Assembly: GCA_963818505.1 (NCBI GenBank)
Contig: CAWFSJ010000005.1
Span: 248,001-312,000, forward strand
DNA: 64,000 nucleotides
Direction of reading: 5' to 3'
Source of the DNA: JADKAV01 sp963818505
GTDB lineage: Bacteria > Actinomycetota > Actinomycetes > S36-B12 > UBA10799
Position 1 is the stretch's first letter. Each line of letters starts with the position of its first letter. Under the pieces are notes generated by a model, which had not been told where the DNA came from, ran no database searches, and worked only from the letters and a program-made list of their open reading frames with translations. Positions 40,921 through 50,736 of this stretch are shown in pieces. A program made the position numbers and the translations under genes.

Positions 40921-42905
40921 CGACTTTCGAGGATCTCGACGATCGACTCCATGATGTCCATGAGTTCGTAGTCCGCCGGCGTGAAGACCTTCTTGATACC
41001 CATCGACTCGAGCTCAATTGCGTCGGCAGACGGGATGATCCCCCCGAAGACGACGGCGATGTCCTCGTCGGCGCCCTGTTCGCGCAGGCCTTCGAGGATC
41101 TGCTTGGCCAGCTCGACGTGTGAGCCGGACAGCACCGACGCTCCAATTACGTCGGCGCCCTCCTCGACCGCGGACTGCACGATCTCGTCGGGGCTCAACC
41201 GGATTCCCGAGTAGATGACGTCGAAGCCCACGTGCCGCGCCGACACCGCGATGACCTCGGCACCGTTGGAGTGACCGTCAAGCCCGGGCTTGCCGACCAC
41301 GATCCGGGGGCGGTGGCCCATGCTCTCAGCAAGAGCGTTGATCCGGGTGCGCAGCAGTTCCACGCGGTCTCCGGTCAAGCCGAGTTGCTGACCCTCGATG
41401 CCGGTCGCGGGACGGTACTCGCCGAACACCTCGCGCAACGCACCGGCCCACTCACCGGTGGTCACCCGCGCCAGTGCGCACTCGATGCTCGGCTCCATGA
41501 GGCTGCTCCCGTCGCGGGCGGCGGCCTTGAGCGCGTCGAGCGCTGCGGTTGCCCGGGCGGAATCACGGCTGTTGCGTGTCTGGTCCAGAGACGCGATGAT
41601 CTGCTCGGCGGCCTTGACGTCCACCTTGAAGATCCCGCCGTCGTCGCCAGCGGTCAGCGGGGACGGCAGGCCGTCGGTCCACTTGTTCAGGCCCACCACG
41701 ATCTGGTCGCCGGAATTGATCTTGCTCATCCGCTCGGACATGCTGCGCACCAGCGCGGTCTTCATGTAGCCGGACTCGATGGCCGGGATGACCCCGCCCA
41801 TGCCCAGGATCGTCTCGATCTCGGCCGACGCCTCCTCGATCAGCGCGGCCACCTTGCCTTCAACAACCGGGCTCCCGTCGAACAGGTCGGGGTACTCCAG
41901 CAGGTCGGTCTCGTAGGCCAGGATCTGCTGCAGGCGCAGCGACCATTGCTGGTCCCACGGACGCGGCAGCGACATGGCCTCGTTCCAGGCCGGCAGCTGC
42001 AGAGCGCGGCAGCGGGAGTTGCGGCTCAGCGTCACGCCCAACGATTCGAGGATGATGCGCCAGGCGTTGTTCTCCGGCTGCGCCTCGGTCAGGCCCAGGC
42101 TGTTGACCTGCACGCCGTAGCGGAAGCGACGGTACTTCTCGTTCTGCACCCCGAACCGGTCGGCGGTGTAGGAGTCCCACATCTGCCCGAAGGCCCGCAT
42201 CTTGCACATCTCCTCGATGAACCGGATGCCGGCGTTTACGAAGAAGGAGATGCGGCCCACAGCGCGCTCGAACTGCTCGTCGTCGAAGTGCCCGCGCTCC
42301 TTGAGCAGGTCCAGCAGGCTGATCGCGTTGGCCAGCGCGAAGGCCAGTTCCTGCACAGGCGTGGCGCCTGCCTCCTGCAGGTGGTAACTGCAGATGTTGG
42401 AGGCGTTCCACTTGGGCATGGCGTCCAGGCAGTACTCGTACATCTCGGCGATGAGGCGCATCGAGGCCTCCGGCGGGAAGATGTAGGTCCCGCGGGCCAG
42501 GTACTCCTTGATCAAGTCGTTCTGCGTAGTGCCCTGCAATCTGGACTCGTCCTCGCCGCGTTCGCGGGCAAGGGCCACGTACAGCGCCAGCAGCCACATG
42601 GCCGTGCCGTTGATGGTCATGGACGTGTTCATCTTCTCCAGCGGCAAGCCGTCGAAGAGGACGTGGAAGTCGTCCAGGGAGTTGATCGGGACGCCGACCT
42701 TGCCCACTTCGGGGCGTGCGATCGGGTCGTCGGAGTCGTAGCCGCACTGCGTGGGCAGGTCGAACGCGATGCTCAGACCGGTCTGGCCCTTCTCCAGGTT
42801 CGAGCGGTAGAGCTCGTTGGAGGCTCTGGCGCTGGAGTGGCCGGCGTAGGTGCGGATGATCCAGGGACGGTCACGCTCGGGCAGTTCGTGTGCTGGCGTA
42901 CTCAT
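40917..42905 (-). CDS. meaA: MeaA-type acyl-CoA mutase (probable ethylmalonyl-CoA mutase)
   Basis: 662 residues in one chain. The N-terminus RPWIIRTYAGHSSARASNEL and KGQTGLSIAFDLPTQCGYDS follow the MeaA/ethylmalonyl-CoA mutase pattern rather than the methylmalonyl one. The cobalamin domain has VGKPGLDGHSNGAEVIAVSA (DxHxxG) and GASVLSGSHVELAKQ. Ethylmalonyl-CoA mutase converts ethylmalonyl-CoA to methylsuccinyl-CoA; other small acyl-CoA isomers are possible. The ATG lies 5 nt behind GATAAT. In operon with its own meaB. Confidence 0.85.
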   Translation of the reverse strand: MSTPAHELPERDRPWIIRTYAGHSSARASNELYRSNLEKGQTGLSIAFDLPTQCGYDSDDPIARPEVGKVGVPINSLDDFHVLFDGLPLEKMNTSMTINGTAMWLLALYVALARERGEDESRLQGTTQNDLIKEYLARGTYIFPPEASMRLIAEMYEYCLDAMPKWNASNICSYHLQEAGATPVQELAFALANAISLLDLLKERGHFDDEQFERAVGRISFFVNAGIRFIEEMCKMRAFGQMWDSYTADRFGVQNEKYRRFRYGVQVNSLGLTEAQPENNAWRIILESLGVTLSRNSRCRALQLPAWNEAMSLPRPWDQQWSLRLQQILAYETDLLEYPDLFDGSPVVEGKVAALIEEASAEIETILGMGGVIPAIESGYMKTALVRSMSERMSKINSGDQIVVGLNKWTDGLPSPLTAGDDGGIFKVDVKAAEQIIASLDQTRNSRDSARATAALDALKAAARDGSSLMEPSIECALARVTTGEWAGALREVFGEYRPATGIEGQQLGLTGDRVELLRTRINALAESMGHRPRIVVGKPGLDGHSNGAEVIAVSARHVGFDVIYSGIRLSPDEIVQSAVEEGADVIGASVLSGSHVELAKQILEGLREQGADEDIAVVFGGIIPSADAIELESMGIKKVFTPADYELMDIMESIVEILESR

Positions 42906-42960
42906 GCTTCATTATCCGCACGGCCCGTATCGACAGGGCAGCGGTAGGGGCAGAAACAGC

Positions 42961-44199
42961 TCAGCCGAAGGGCAGGCGTTCATCCACGGTGCTGCTCACC
43001 TTGCCGGCCGCACGCCAGGCCCGCGCGGTGGTGTCGACGTCTTCGTCAGTGACCAGGTTCGCCATCACCCGGAAAGCGATCTTCATCAACGTCGCCGAGC
43101 GCATGCCGACCGGGCCCAATGTCGGCAGCAGGTGCGGCACGGTCAACAGACCCGCAAGTCGGCGGGCAATGGAGAAGGCCGAGCCGTAGTGCTCCCGCAG
43201 CACCGCTGGCCAGGTGTGGTCGAAGTCGGAGGTTGCCAGCATCTGTGCGGCCAGACGCCCCGTCTCCAGCCCGTAGTCGATGCCCTCGCCGTTCAGCGGG
43301 TTAACGCATCCGGCCGCGTCGCCCACGAGCATCCAGTTCGGTCCAGCCACGCCGCTGACGGCTCCCCCCATGGGCAGCAGGGCTGACTTGGCCGCCCTGA
43401 TCTCACCGCTGAGATCCCACTCGTCGCGGACCTGACCGGCATACACCTCGGTTAGGTTGCGCAGGTTCACGTCCGCTGGCCGGCGGTCGGTGGCCAGCGT
43501 GCCGACGCCCAGGTTGACCTCGCCATTGCCCAGCGGGAAGACCCAGCCGTACCCGGACAGAATCTGACCGTCACCGTCGCGCAACTCCAGGTGGGAGGTG
43601 ATCCACGGGTCGTCGCTGCGGGCACTCTTGACGTAACTGCGCGCAGCGACCCCGTACGCGGTGTCCTTGTGCCATTCCCGGCCGAGGATGCGGCTTAATT
43701 GCGAGCGCGCTCCGTCGGCGATGATCAGCCGCCGGCACGCCACTTCCCGGCGCTCGCGCCCCACCGCGAAGACGACCCCGGTGACCCGCGTCCCGGACCG
43801 CACAACGTCCACCGCCCGGTAGCCCTCAAGGGGCACGGCGCCGGAGTCGAGGGCTGCCTGCCTGATCGCCGCGTCCAGCTCGGTTCGTGGAACAGCCGAC
43901 CCGTACTTGGGGAAGGCGCCGTCCGGCCACGGCAGGTACAGCGTCTGCCCGAAACCGTGCGTGCGCAGGCCCCAGTTGCGTACCCGCCCGTCCAGCCAAG
44001 GGGCCAGTCCCAACCGGTCCAGCTCAGCCATCGCGCGGGGGGTGAGCCCGTCGCCGCAGGCCTTGTCCCGGGGAAAGACCGCAGCGTCGGCGAGTACGAC
44101 ATCCAGGCCCTGTCGCGCAGCCCATGCCGCCGCCGACGAGCCCGCGGGGCCGGCGCCCACGACAAGAACGTCGGTCGTGGTGGGAAGGGGGTTCGTCAT
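42961..44199 (-). CDS. Geranylgeranyl reductase family flavoprotein
   Basis: 412 residues. DVLVVGAGPAGSSAAAWAAR is the FAD-binding motif, FPRDKACGDGLTPRAMAEL is the family signature, and GWVFPLGNGEVNLGVGTL plus LVGDAAGCVNPLNGEGIDYG complete it. Actinobacterial members often reduce menaquinone side chains or other isoprenoids; the substrate here is open. The ATG at 44199 has GGAAGGG nearby and GACAAT just upstream; an ATG eight codons earlier is less likely. Confidence 0.88.
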   Translation of the reverse strand: MTNPLPTTTDVLVVGAGPAGSSAAAWAARQGLDVVLADAAVFPRDKACGDGLTPRAMAELDRLGLAPWLDGRVRNWGLRTHGFGQTLYLPWPDGAFPKYGSAVPRTELDAAIRQAALDSGAVPLEGYRAVDVVRSGTRVTGVVFAVGRERREVACRRLIIADGARSQLSRILGREWHKDTAYGVAARSYVKSARSDDPWITSHLELRDGDGQILSGYGWVFPLGNGEVNLGVGTLATDRRPADVNLRNLTEVYAGQVRDEWDLSGEIRAAKSALLPMGGAVSGVAGPNWMLVGDAAGCVNPLNGEGIDYGLETGRLAAQMLATSDFDHTWPAVLREHYGSAFSIARRLAGLLTVPHLLPTLGPVGMRSATLMKIAFRVMANLVTDEDVDTTARAWRAAGKVSSTVDERLPFG

Positions 44200-44248
44200 G
44201 GCCCTTCCATTGTCGCCGCACATCCTGCGAAGGGCATTCGCGGGATGG

Positions 44249-44626
44249 TCAGTCCCAGAACGCTAGATCCAGGTTCTCCAGCAGGGACCGGTCCTTGGTG
44301 AGCAGCGGCAAGTCGGCAGCCACCGCGTGCGCGGCCAACATCCGGTCGAACGGATCACGCGTCCAGGTCAGGCTGACGGCCGCGGCACAGAGCGGACCGA
44401 ATCCTATTTGTGCGACCGTCAAGCCAAGGGTCGATCCGAGGAAGCTGAGAACCTCACTGCCCGGTCCAGCAGTGCGGCCGACCTCGTGCAGGTACGCCAG
44501 TTCCAACTCCACCGCCGGGGACACGACCAACTCATTGGCGTCGATGACGCTTAAGGCACGCTGGCTCAGGTTCGATGACGCATTCGTATACAGCCAGACC
44601 ACGACGTGCGTGTCCAGCATGATCAC
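44249..44626 (-). CDS. vapC: VapC-type PIN-domain toxin (second module)
   Basis: 125 residues. VIMLDTHVVVWLYTNASSNL with the first Asp, SPAVELELAYLHEVGR with the acidic pair, TRDPFDRMLAAHAVAADLPL and LLTKDRSLLEN form the PIN active site. GTG at 44626 overlaps the antitoxin stop (GTGA); a GTG three codons earlier is an alternative. The module is Phd/VapBC-like and unrelated in antitoxin type to that at 26230-26858. Confidence 0.85.
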   Translation of the reverse strand: MIMLDTHVVVWLYTNASSNLSQRALSVIDANELVVSPAVELELAYLHEVGRTAGPGSEVLSFLGSTLGLTVAQIGFGPLCAAAVSLTWTRDPFDRMLAAHAVAADLPLLTKDRSLLENLDLAFWD

Positions 44627-44847
44627 GGCCGCCACTCACCACTCCAGTCGATGTGCACAAGATCCTCTGGGTCCCCCTGGATGAAGTCCGGCCGACTGAC
44701 CAGATTCGCCAACTTCGACTCCACCGGCGAGCGTTGGATGACGACCTTGTGACCGTGGCGCTCGATGGTCAACGGCACACCGGTCTCGATGACCTCATCG
44801 ATCAGGCGGTAGAGGTTGGCGCGCAGTTCGGTGACAGTGACACTCAT
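44623..44847 (-). CDS. Phd/YefM-type antitoxin
   Basis: 74 residues. VTVTELRANLYRLIDEVIET and GVPLTIERHGHKVVIQRSPV are the Phd/YefM DNA-binding fold, and the C-terminal part (DFIQGDPEDLVHIDWSGEWR) would wrap the toxin. The ATG directly follows a perfect 12-bp-arm inverted repeat, the likely self-control site. Confidence 0.87.
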   Translation of the reverse strand: MSVTVTELRANLYRLIDEVIETGVPLTIERHGHKVVIQRSPVESKLANLVSRPDFIQGDPEDLVHIDWSGEWRP

Positions 44848-44877
44848 GTACGTACGGTTTCATCGAACCGTACGTAC
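44848..44877. promoter_or_regulatory. Operator of the Phd/VapC module
   Basis: GTACGTACGGTT and AACCGTACGTAC form perfect 12-bp arms around TCATCG. The repeat touches the antitoxin ATG on one side and reaches to 1 nt before the DUF779 stop on the other. Each arm holds the self-complementary GTACGTAC. Its place fits autorepression by the toxin-antitoxin complex. Confidence 0.85.
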
Positions 44878-44878
44878 G

Positions 44879-45250
44879 TCAAGCCTCCAGGGCTGCGTAC
44901 TCCTCGTCGGTCAGCACCCGCGACCGGATCAGGAACCGGAAGCCGGTGGGCGCCTCCAAGGAGAAGCCCGCACCGCGGCCCGGCACCAGGTCGATGGTGA
45001 TGTGGGTGTGCTTCCAGTACTCGAACTGCGCCGTTGCCATGTACACCGGGATCTCGCCGACCTCGTCCACGTCCAGCACACCCCAGAGCACATCCGAACC
45101 CTCCGAGATCAGGAACTCACCTGCGGGGTAACACATCGGTGAACTGCCGTCACAGCACCCGCCGGACTGGTGGAACATCAGCGGGCCGTTGTCACGGAAG
45201 AGGCGACGAAGCATGTCCGCCGCCTCTTCCGTGACGTCGACTCGGGACAT
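44879..45250 (-). CDS. DUF779 domain protein
   Basis: 123 residues. MFHQSGGCCDGSSPMCYPAG carries the conserved cysteines, then EYWKHTHITIDLVPGRGAGF with two histidines; the family is typically found beside aldehyde dehydrogenase genes. It may be an accessory or metal-binding partner. The ATG directly follows the aldehyde dehydrogenase stop (TAAATG). Confidence 0.9.
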   Translation of the reverse strand: MSRVDVTEEAADMLRRLFRDNGPLMFHQSGGCCDGSSPMCYPAGEFLISEGSDVLWGVLDVDEVGEIPVYMATAQFEYWKHTHITIDLVPGRGAGFSLEAPTGFRFLIRSRVLTDEEYAALEA

Positions 45251-46774
<1,524 letters not shown>

Positions 46775-46882
46775 TGTTCAAACTCCATGTGCTTAGGCCG
46801 GCCTGTTCCGGATTTGGCAACCGTAGGAGCAGTGAGGTTGCAGCAACGTTGCAGAAATGAGACCCAGGTCACATTCGCCGGC

Positions 46883-48169
46883 TCACCGGGGGTGCGGCAG
46901 CCGTTGGCGCGGAACGGCCAGCATCCGGTGCAGACGGTCCAGGCGCGCGGAGAGCCCGATGCGCTTGGGCGAGGTGGTGGGCAAGACAGAGAGAGCCGCC
47001 TTGATCACCTCCACGTCGTCCTTGCCGTCCTCACCCACGGCGAACCGCAATAGGGCTTCCGGGTCGTGGGAGGCCAGCGCCGCACGCCGCACCCGCGAGC
47101 GCAGGTCACCGCGCATCTCGGCGATCTCCGGGGACTGCGACGTCGGCAGGACCGGCCCGGAGTACAACGTCATGGCTGCGCGAGTGTCGCCGCGGTCCAA
47201 CGCCTCGAGCACCTCCTGCAAGTCGGTCGTCACCGGTTCGGTCAAACGGTAGGGCCGCGACTGCAGGAAACCTTCGCCGAGGATCTTGCGCAACCGGGCC
47301 ATCTCCGCGCGCACGGTGACCAGCGCAACGTCGTGCTCGTGCAGCAGGACCGCGAGGCGCTCAGCGCTGAGGCCCTGCTTGGACGCCGACAATAGGAGCA
47401 GCAGTTCCGAATGCCGCGCGCTCAGTTGTTGGCTCTGCCCGTCGCGGCGCAACAGGGCCTTGTCCCTGCCCAGAACCGTGAGGTGCGCGGTCGCGGTCGA
47501 CGGTTGTTGGGTCGCCAACCACTGCTCAACCGCCATCGCCGTCGCCCTCACCATGGCCAGGGCTTGCGGGGTTGCGACCTGCTCCTGACCCGTCACGTCG
47601 AGCACCCCGAGAGTGCGCCCGGTGTGTGGGTCATGGATCGGAACGGCGGTGCAGCTCCACGGCTGGACCGTTCCCCTGAAGTGCTCGGAGGCGAAGATCT
47701 GCACAGGCGCGTTGAGGGTCAGCGCGGTTCCCGGGGCGTTGGTGCCTGCTGCGTTCTCCGACCAATGGGAGCCGACGACGAAACCCATCGCCTCGGCCCG
47801 CATACGCAGACCCCGGTCGCCCTCCACCCACAACAAGTGCCCGGCCGCATCGCCCACCGCGACCACATGCCCGCTGGCTTCGGCAGGGTCGGTCAGCAGC
47901 GAGCGGATCATCGGCATGGCACCAGACATTGGTGAGTTGGCACGAGCCAGCGCCAACTCGTCGGCATCCCACACCAGGGGCGGAGCATCACCGCTCGGGT
48001 CCACCCCTTGTTTGACACTGCGCCGCCACGAATCCGCAACGAGGTCACGGACCGCGAGCGCGGCCCCCGGGTCACCCGACAGGAACCGCTCCTGCGCGCT
48101 GCGAACCGCCCGGGCCACACTGCCCAGATCTGGGGCCACCCAGTGGGTGGGTGGAAGCCCGCGCGACAT
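46883..48169 (-). CDS. GAF-domain transcriptional regulator of the aldehyde dehydrogenase
   Basis: 428 residues. The N-terminal half is AcoR-like (ADSWRRSVKQGVDP, LVWDADELALARAN), followed by a GAF region (GSHWSENAAGTNAPGTALTL, FRGTVQPWSCTAVPIHDPHT GRTLGVLDVTG). There is no sigma-54 AAA domain; instead the C-terminal third has a helix-turn-helix (LSARHSELLLLLSASKQGLS). This arrangement is usual for actinobacterial regulators of aldehyde and alcohol dehydrogenases. The ATG at 48169 lies 6 nt after TACCCT. Confidence 0.82.
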   Translation of the reverse strand: MSRGLPPTHWVAPDLGSVARAVRSAQERFLSGDPGAALAVRDLVADSWRRSVKQGVDPSGDAPPLVWDADELALARANSPMSGAMPMIRSLLTDPAEASGHVVAVGDAAGHLLWVEGDRGLRMRAEAMGFVVGSHWSENAAGTNAPGTALTLNAPVQIFASEHFRGTVQPWSCTAVPIHDPHTGRTLGVLDVTGQEQVATPQALAMVRATAMAVEQWLATQQPSTATAHLTVLGRDKALLRRDGQSQQLSARHSELLLLLSASKQGLSAERLAVLLHEHDVALVTVRAEMARLRKILGEGFLQSRPYRLTEPVTTDLQEVLEALDRGDTRAAMTLYSGPVLPTSQSPEIAEMRGDLRSRVRRAALASHDPEALLRFAVGEDGKDDVEVIKAALSVLPTTSPKRIGLSARLDRLHRMLAVPRQRLPHPR

Positions 48170-48253
48170 GTGGGCAGGGTACGTCGACGGCGACGGAATT
48201 CCCAATCGACGCTGGGCCCGGGGGCGCGGTGGCCCTGCCCCCAACCTGCCCGC

Positions 48254-48321
48254 GTTAGAGGTTGTGCTGTTCGTTAGCGAATCCACGCGTTGTTTCGCTA
48301 ACGAACCGCACAACCTCTAAC
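48254..48321. repeat. Long inverted repeat, family A copy 2
   Basis: 27-bp arms (48254-48280 and 48295-48321) with a single mismatch, 14-nt loop containing CACGCGTT. The arm starts GTTAGAGGTTGTGCTG as in the copy at 3235-3302, and the total length is the same 68 nt. It lies between the divergent regulator and PAC2 genes. Confidence 0.95.
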
Positions 48322-48387
48322 CAACGGCCCGGCGGCCTAATCCCGCCCCCGCGGAATACCCGCCCCGCCGCCACCGTTTGCAATGAC

Positions 48388-49248
48388 ATGCACCCACGCG
48401 TGACGATCCACATGACGGAGGTCCCCAAGGACCTGCCGATGGTCCACGCCTTCTCGGGGTTCGTCGACGCCGGTCAAAGCATCCGGCAGGCCGTCTCCCA
48501 CATGATCAACACCTTGCCCCACCAGAAGGTCGCCGAACTGAGCATCGACGACATCTACGACTACCGCGCGCGCCGGCCGGTGATGACCTTCGACCGCGAC
48601 CACTTCTCCGACGTGGATATGCCGCGCCTGACCCTGGACATGTTCTGGGACGACCACTCCAAACCGTTCCTGATGATGCACGGCCCGGAGCCAGACCTCG
48701 GATGGCAGCAGGTCACCCAGACTGTGATCGAACTTGTGGAGCACTACAAGATCGGCAAGACCATCGGCCTGCAAGCCATTCCGTGGCCATCGCCGCACAC
48801 CCGCGAACTGCTGGTCACCCCCCACGCCAGCGATCCGACCACGATCGAAGCGCGGCCGGGACCGGTTGAGCGCGTCGATGTGCCGGGCAGCCTCACGACG
48901 CTGATCGAGTTCGCCACCGGTCGCGCTGGCATCCCCGCGCAAGGTTTTGCCGTCCACATCCCGCACTACTTGGTCAACACCGAGTACCCGACTGGCGCGA
49001 TCACCGTCCTCGACGAGATCAGCAAGGCGGCGGAGTTGACCATCGACAAGGGAGACCTGCCGCAGTTGGCGCAGCGCGTCCGCCAGGAGATCGACGAGTC
49101 AATCGCGGCGAGCACCGAGAACGAAGAGGTGGTGGCCGCCCTCGAGCAGCAGCACGACGCTGACATGGCCAGCTGGCCCCTGCCCAGCGGCGACGAGCTC
49201 ATGGACCAGATCGAGCAGTTCCTGGCGGGCCGGGACGAAACCGACTGA
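48388..49248 (+). CDS. PAC2 family protein
   Basis: 286 residues. MVHAFSGFVDAGQSIRQAVS opens the PAC2 fold, YRARRPVMTFDRDHFSDVDM and LTLDMFWDDHSKPFLMMHGP EPDLGW region follow, and VHIPHYLVNTEYPTGAITVL is conserved near the end. Related to proteasome-assembly chaperones; the actinobacterial members have no settled function. The start is not certain: ATG at 48388 or 48412. Confidence 0.85.
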   Translation: MHPRVTIHMTEVPKDLPMVHAFSGFVDAGQSIRQAVSHMINTLPHQKVAELSIDDIYDYRARRPVMTFDRDHFSDVDMPRLTLDMFWDDHSKPFLMMHGPEPDLGWQQVTQTVIELVEHYKIGKTIGLQAIPWPSPHTRELLVTPHASDPTTIEARPGPVERVDVPGSLTTLIEFATGRAGIPAQGFAVHIPHYLVNTEYPTGAITVLDEISKAAELTIDKGDLPQLAQRVRQEIDESIAASTENEEVVAALEQQHDADMASWPLPSGDELMDQIEQFLAGRDETD

Positions 49249-49304
49249 CGCCAAGATCGACGCACACCCCTTCTCCCTGCAATGATAGGAAGACGGGGAG
49301 GGTT

Positions 49305-50735
49305 ATGGATCCGCGGATCGACGGCCTCACGGCCGCACAGCACGACCGGGCGACCGGGGCCATCGTCGGCATGGCGGTGGGCAACGCGCTCGGCAATGGT
49401 TACGCTTTCGACCCCCGGACAGCACCGGAGAGCATCGTCATGCGAGCCGGCGGGCTCGGCCCCTACAACGCCGGCGAGTGGGCCGACGACATGGCCATGT
49501 CCCTGCCTCTCCTGGACCTGCTCGCAGCCGGGCGCGACCTGAATTCCGAAGCGGCGCAGGACGAGGTCGCCGCCGCCTGGGCGAACTGGTTCGCGACCGC
49601 CAAAGACGTGGCCCCGATCATCGGGAAGGTCCTGAGCGCCTACGAACCCGAACGGGGGGCGGCCTCCCTGCGCGACAAGGCGACGCAGATCTACTCCCCG
49701 GCTTCCACCCCGGCCGGCAACGCCTCCTTAATGCGAACCACACCCCTGACGCTGGGTTTCCTTCACGACCCCGACGGACTCGCGGCGGCGTCACGGGCCT
49801 ACAGCGCACTGACCCACGCCAGCCCCCAGGCCGCCGACGCTTGCGTGCTGTGGAACCTCGCCCAGCGCGAAGCGGTCCTTACTGGGACCTGCGACCTCGC
49901 TGCAGGGCTGCCCTGGGTTCCCGACTCGCGCCAGGGATCGTGGGAGCAACTGTTCATCAAGGCAGAGATCGGCCTCCCGCAGGACTTCGCCTTCCACAAC
50001 GGGTTGGTCACCAGTCTTGTCCAGACGGTGTGGTCGGCGATCAACCTGGTGGAAGACGACGGGCCGGAGCACTTCGAGAAGACGCTGAGGTTGGTCATCG
50101 GCGCCGGTGGCGACACGGCGACCGCGGGTGCCGTCGCCGGTGGGTTGCTGGGGGCGCGCTGGGGAGTCTCGGCCATCCCGCTGAAGTGGCGTCGCTACGT
50201 GCATGGCTGGCCGGGCATCACCGACGCCGACCTGATCCGCGCCGTGTGGCAGGTGCTGGCAGGCAAGCCCTGGCCCGCCCAGTTCGGCGAGGACACGCTG
50301 GACGTGCCGGTGTTCCAGCACCCGGCCGACCCCGGCGTCTGGCTCGGCGGCGCGACGGGGGTGCGCCCTTTGCCGGCGACCGTGGATGCGGTGGTCTCGC
50401 TATGCGACCTCGGCGTTGATCAGATGCCGCTGCCGGCACTCCCGCCGACAGCCCACGTCCGCGTCTGGCTCAACGACTCCGACGACCCGCGGGACAACCC
50501 CCACCTTGAACTGGTGGCAGAGCAGGCCACCCGGATCATCATGGACCTGCGCAACGAGGGGTCCAACGTCTACGTACATTGCATGGACGGGCGCTCCCGG
50601 ACACCGTTCATCGCCGCGCTCTACGGAGCTCGAGTGGGCGGGGCGGCGGCTCTGGAAATGCTTGGCGAGATCCAGTCGGTGGCCCCGGCGGCTGAACCGA
50701 ACGCGCTGTTCCGCAGCTTCCTGCGCGGGGCCTGA
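49305..50735 (+). CDS. ADP-ribosylglycohydrolase-like protein fused to a Cys-phosphatase domain
   Basis: 476 residues. Residues about 12-310 are an ADP-ribosylglycohydrolase (DraG/ARH) fold: GAIVGMAVGNALG, the first metal-motif region GEWADDMAMSLPLLDLL and the second, GAGGDTATAGAVAGGLLGAR. The family motifs are usually TDDT and GDTDT; here they read ADDM and GDTAT, so some metal ligands are changed. The last 130 residues form a dual-specificity phosphatase-like domain with NVYVHCMDGRSRTPFIAAL, a clean HCX5R signature. A GGGGAGGG ribosome site precedes the ATG. It follows the PAC2 gene on the same strand by 56 nt. Confidence 0.8.
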   Translation: MDPRIDGLTAAQHDRATGAIVGMAVGNALGNGYAFDPRTAPESIVMRAGGLGPYNAGEWADDMAMSLPLLDLLAAGRDLNSEAAQDEVAAAWANWFATAKDVAPIIGKVLSAYEPERGAASLRDKATQIYSPASTPAGNASLMRTTPLTLGFLHDPDGLAAASRAYSALTHASPQAADACVLWNLAQREAVLTGTCDLAAGLPWVPDSRQGSWEQLFIKAEIGLPQDFAFHNGLVTSLVQTVWSAINLVEDDGPEHFEKTLRLVIGAGGDTATAGAVAGGLLGARWGVSAIPLKWRRYVHGWPGITDADLIRAVWQVLAGKPWPAQFGEDTLDVPVFQHPADPGVWLGGATGVRPLPATVDAVVSLCDLGVDQMPLPALPPTAHVRVWLNDSDDPRDNPHLELVAEQATRIIMDLRNEGSNVYVHCMDGRSRTPFIAALYGARVGGAAALEMLGEIQSVAPAAEPNALFRSFLRGA

Positions 50736-50736
50736 G

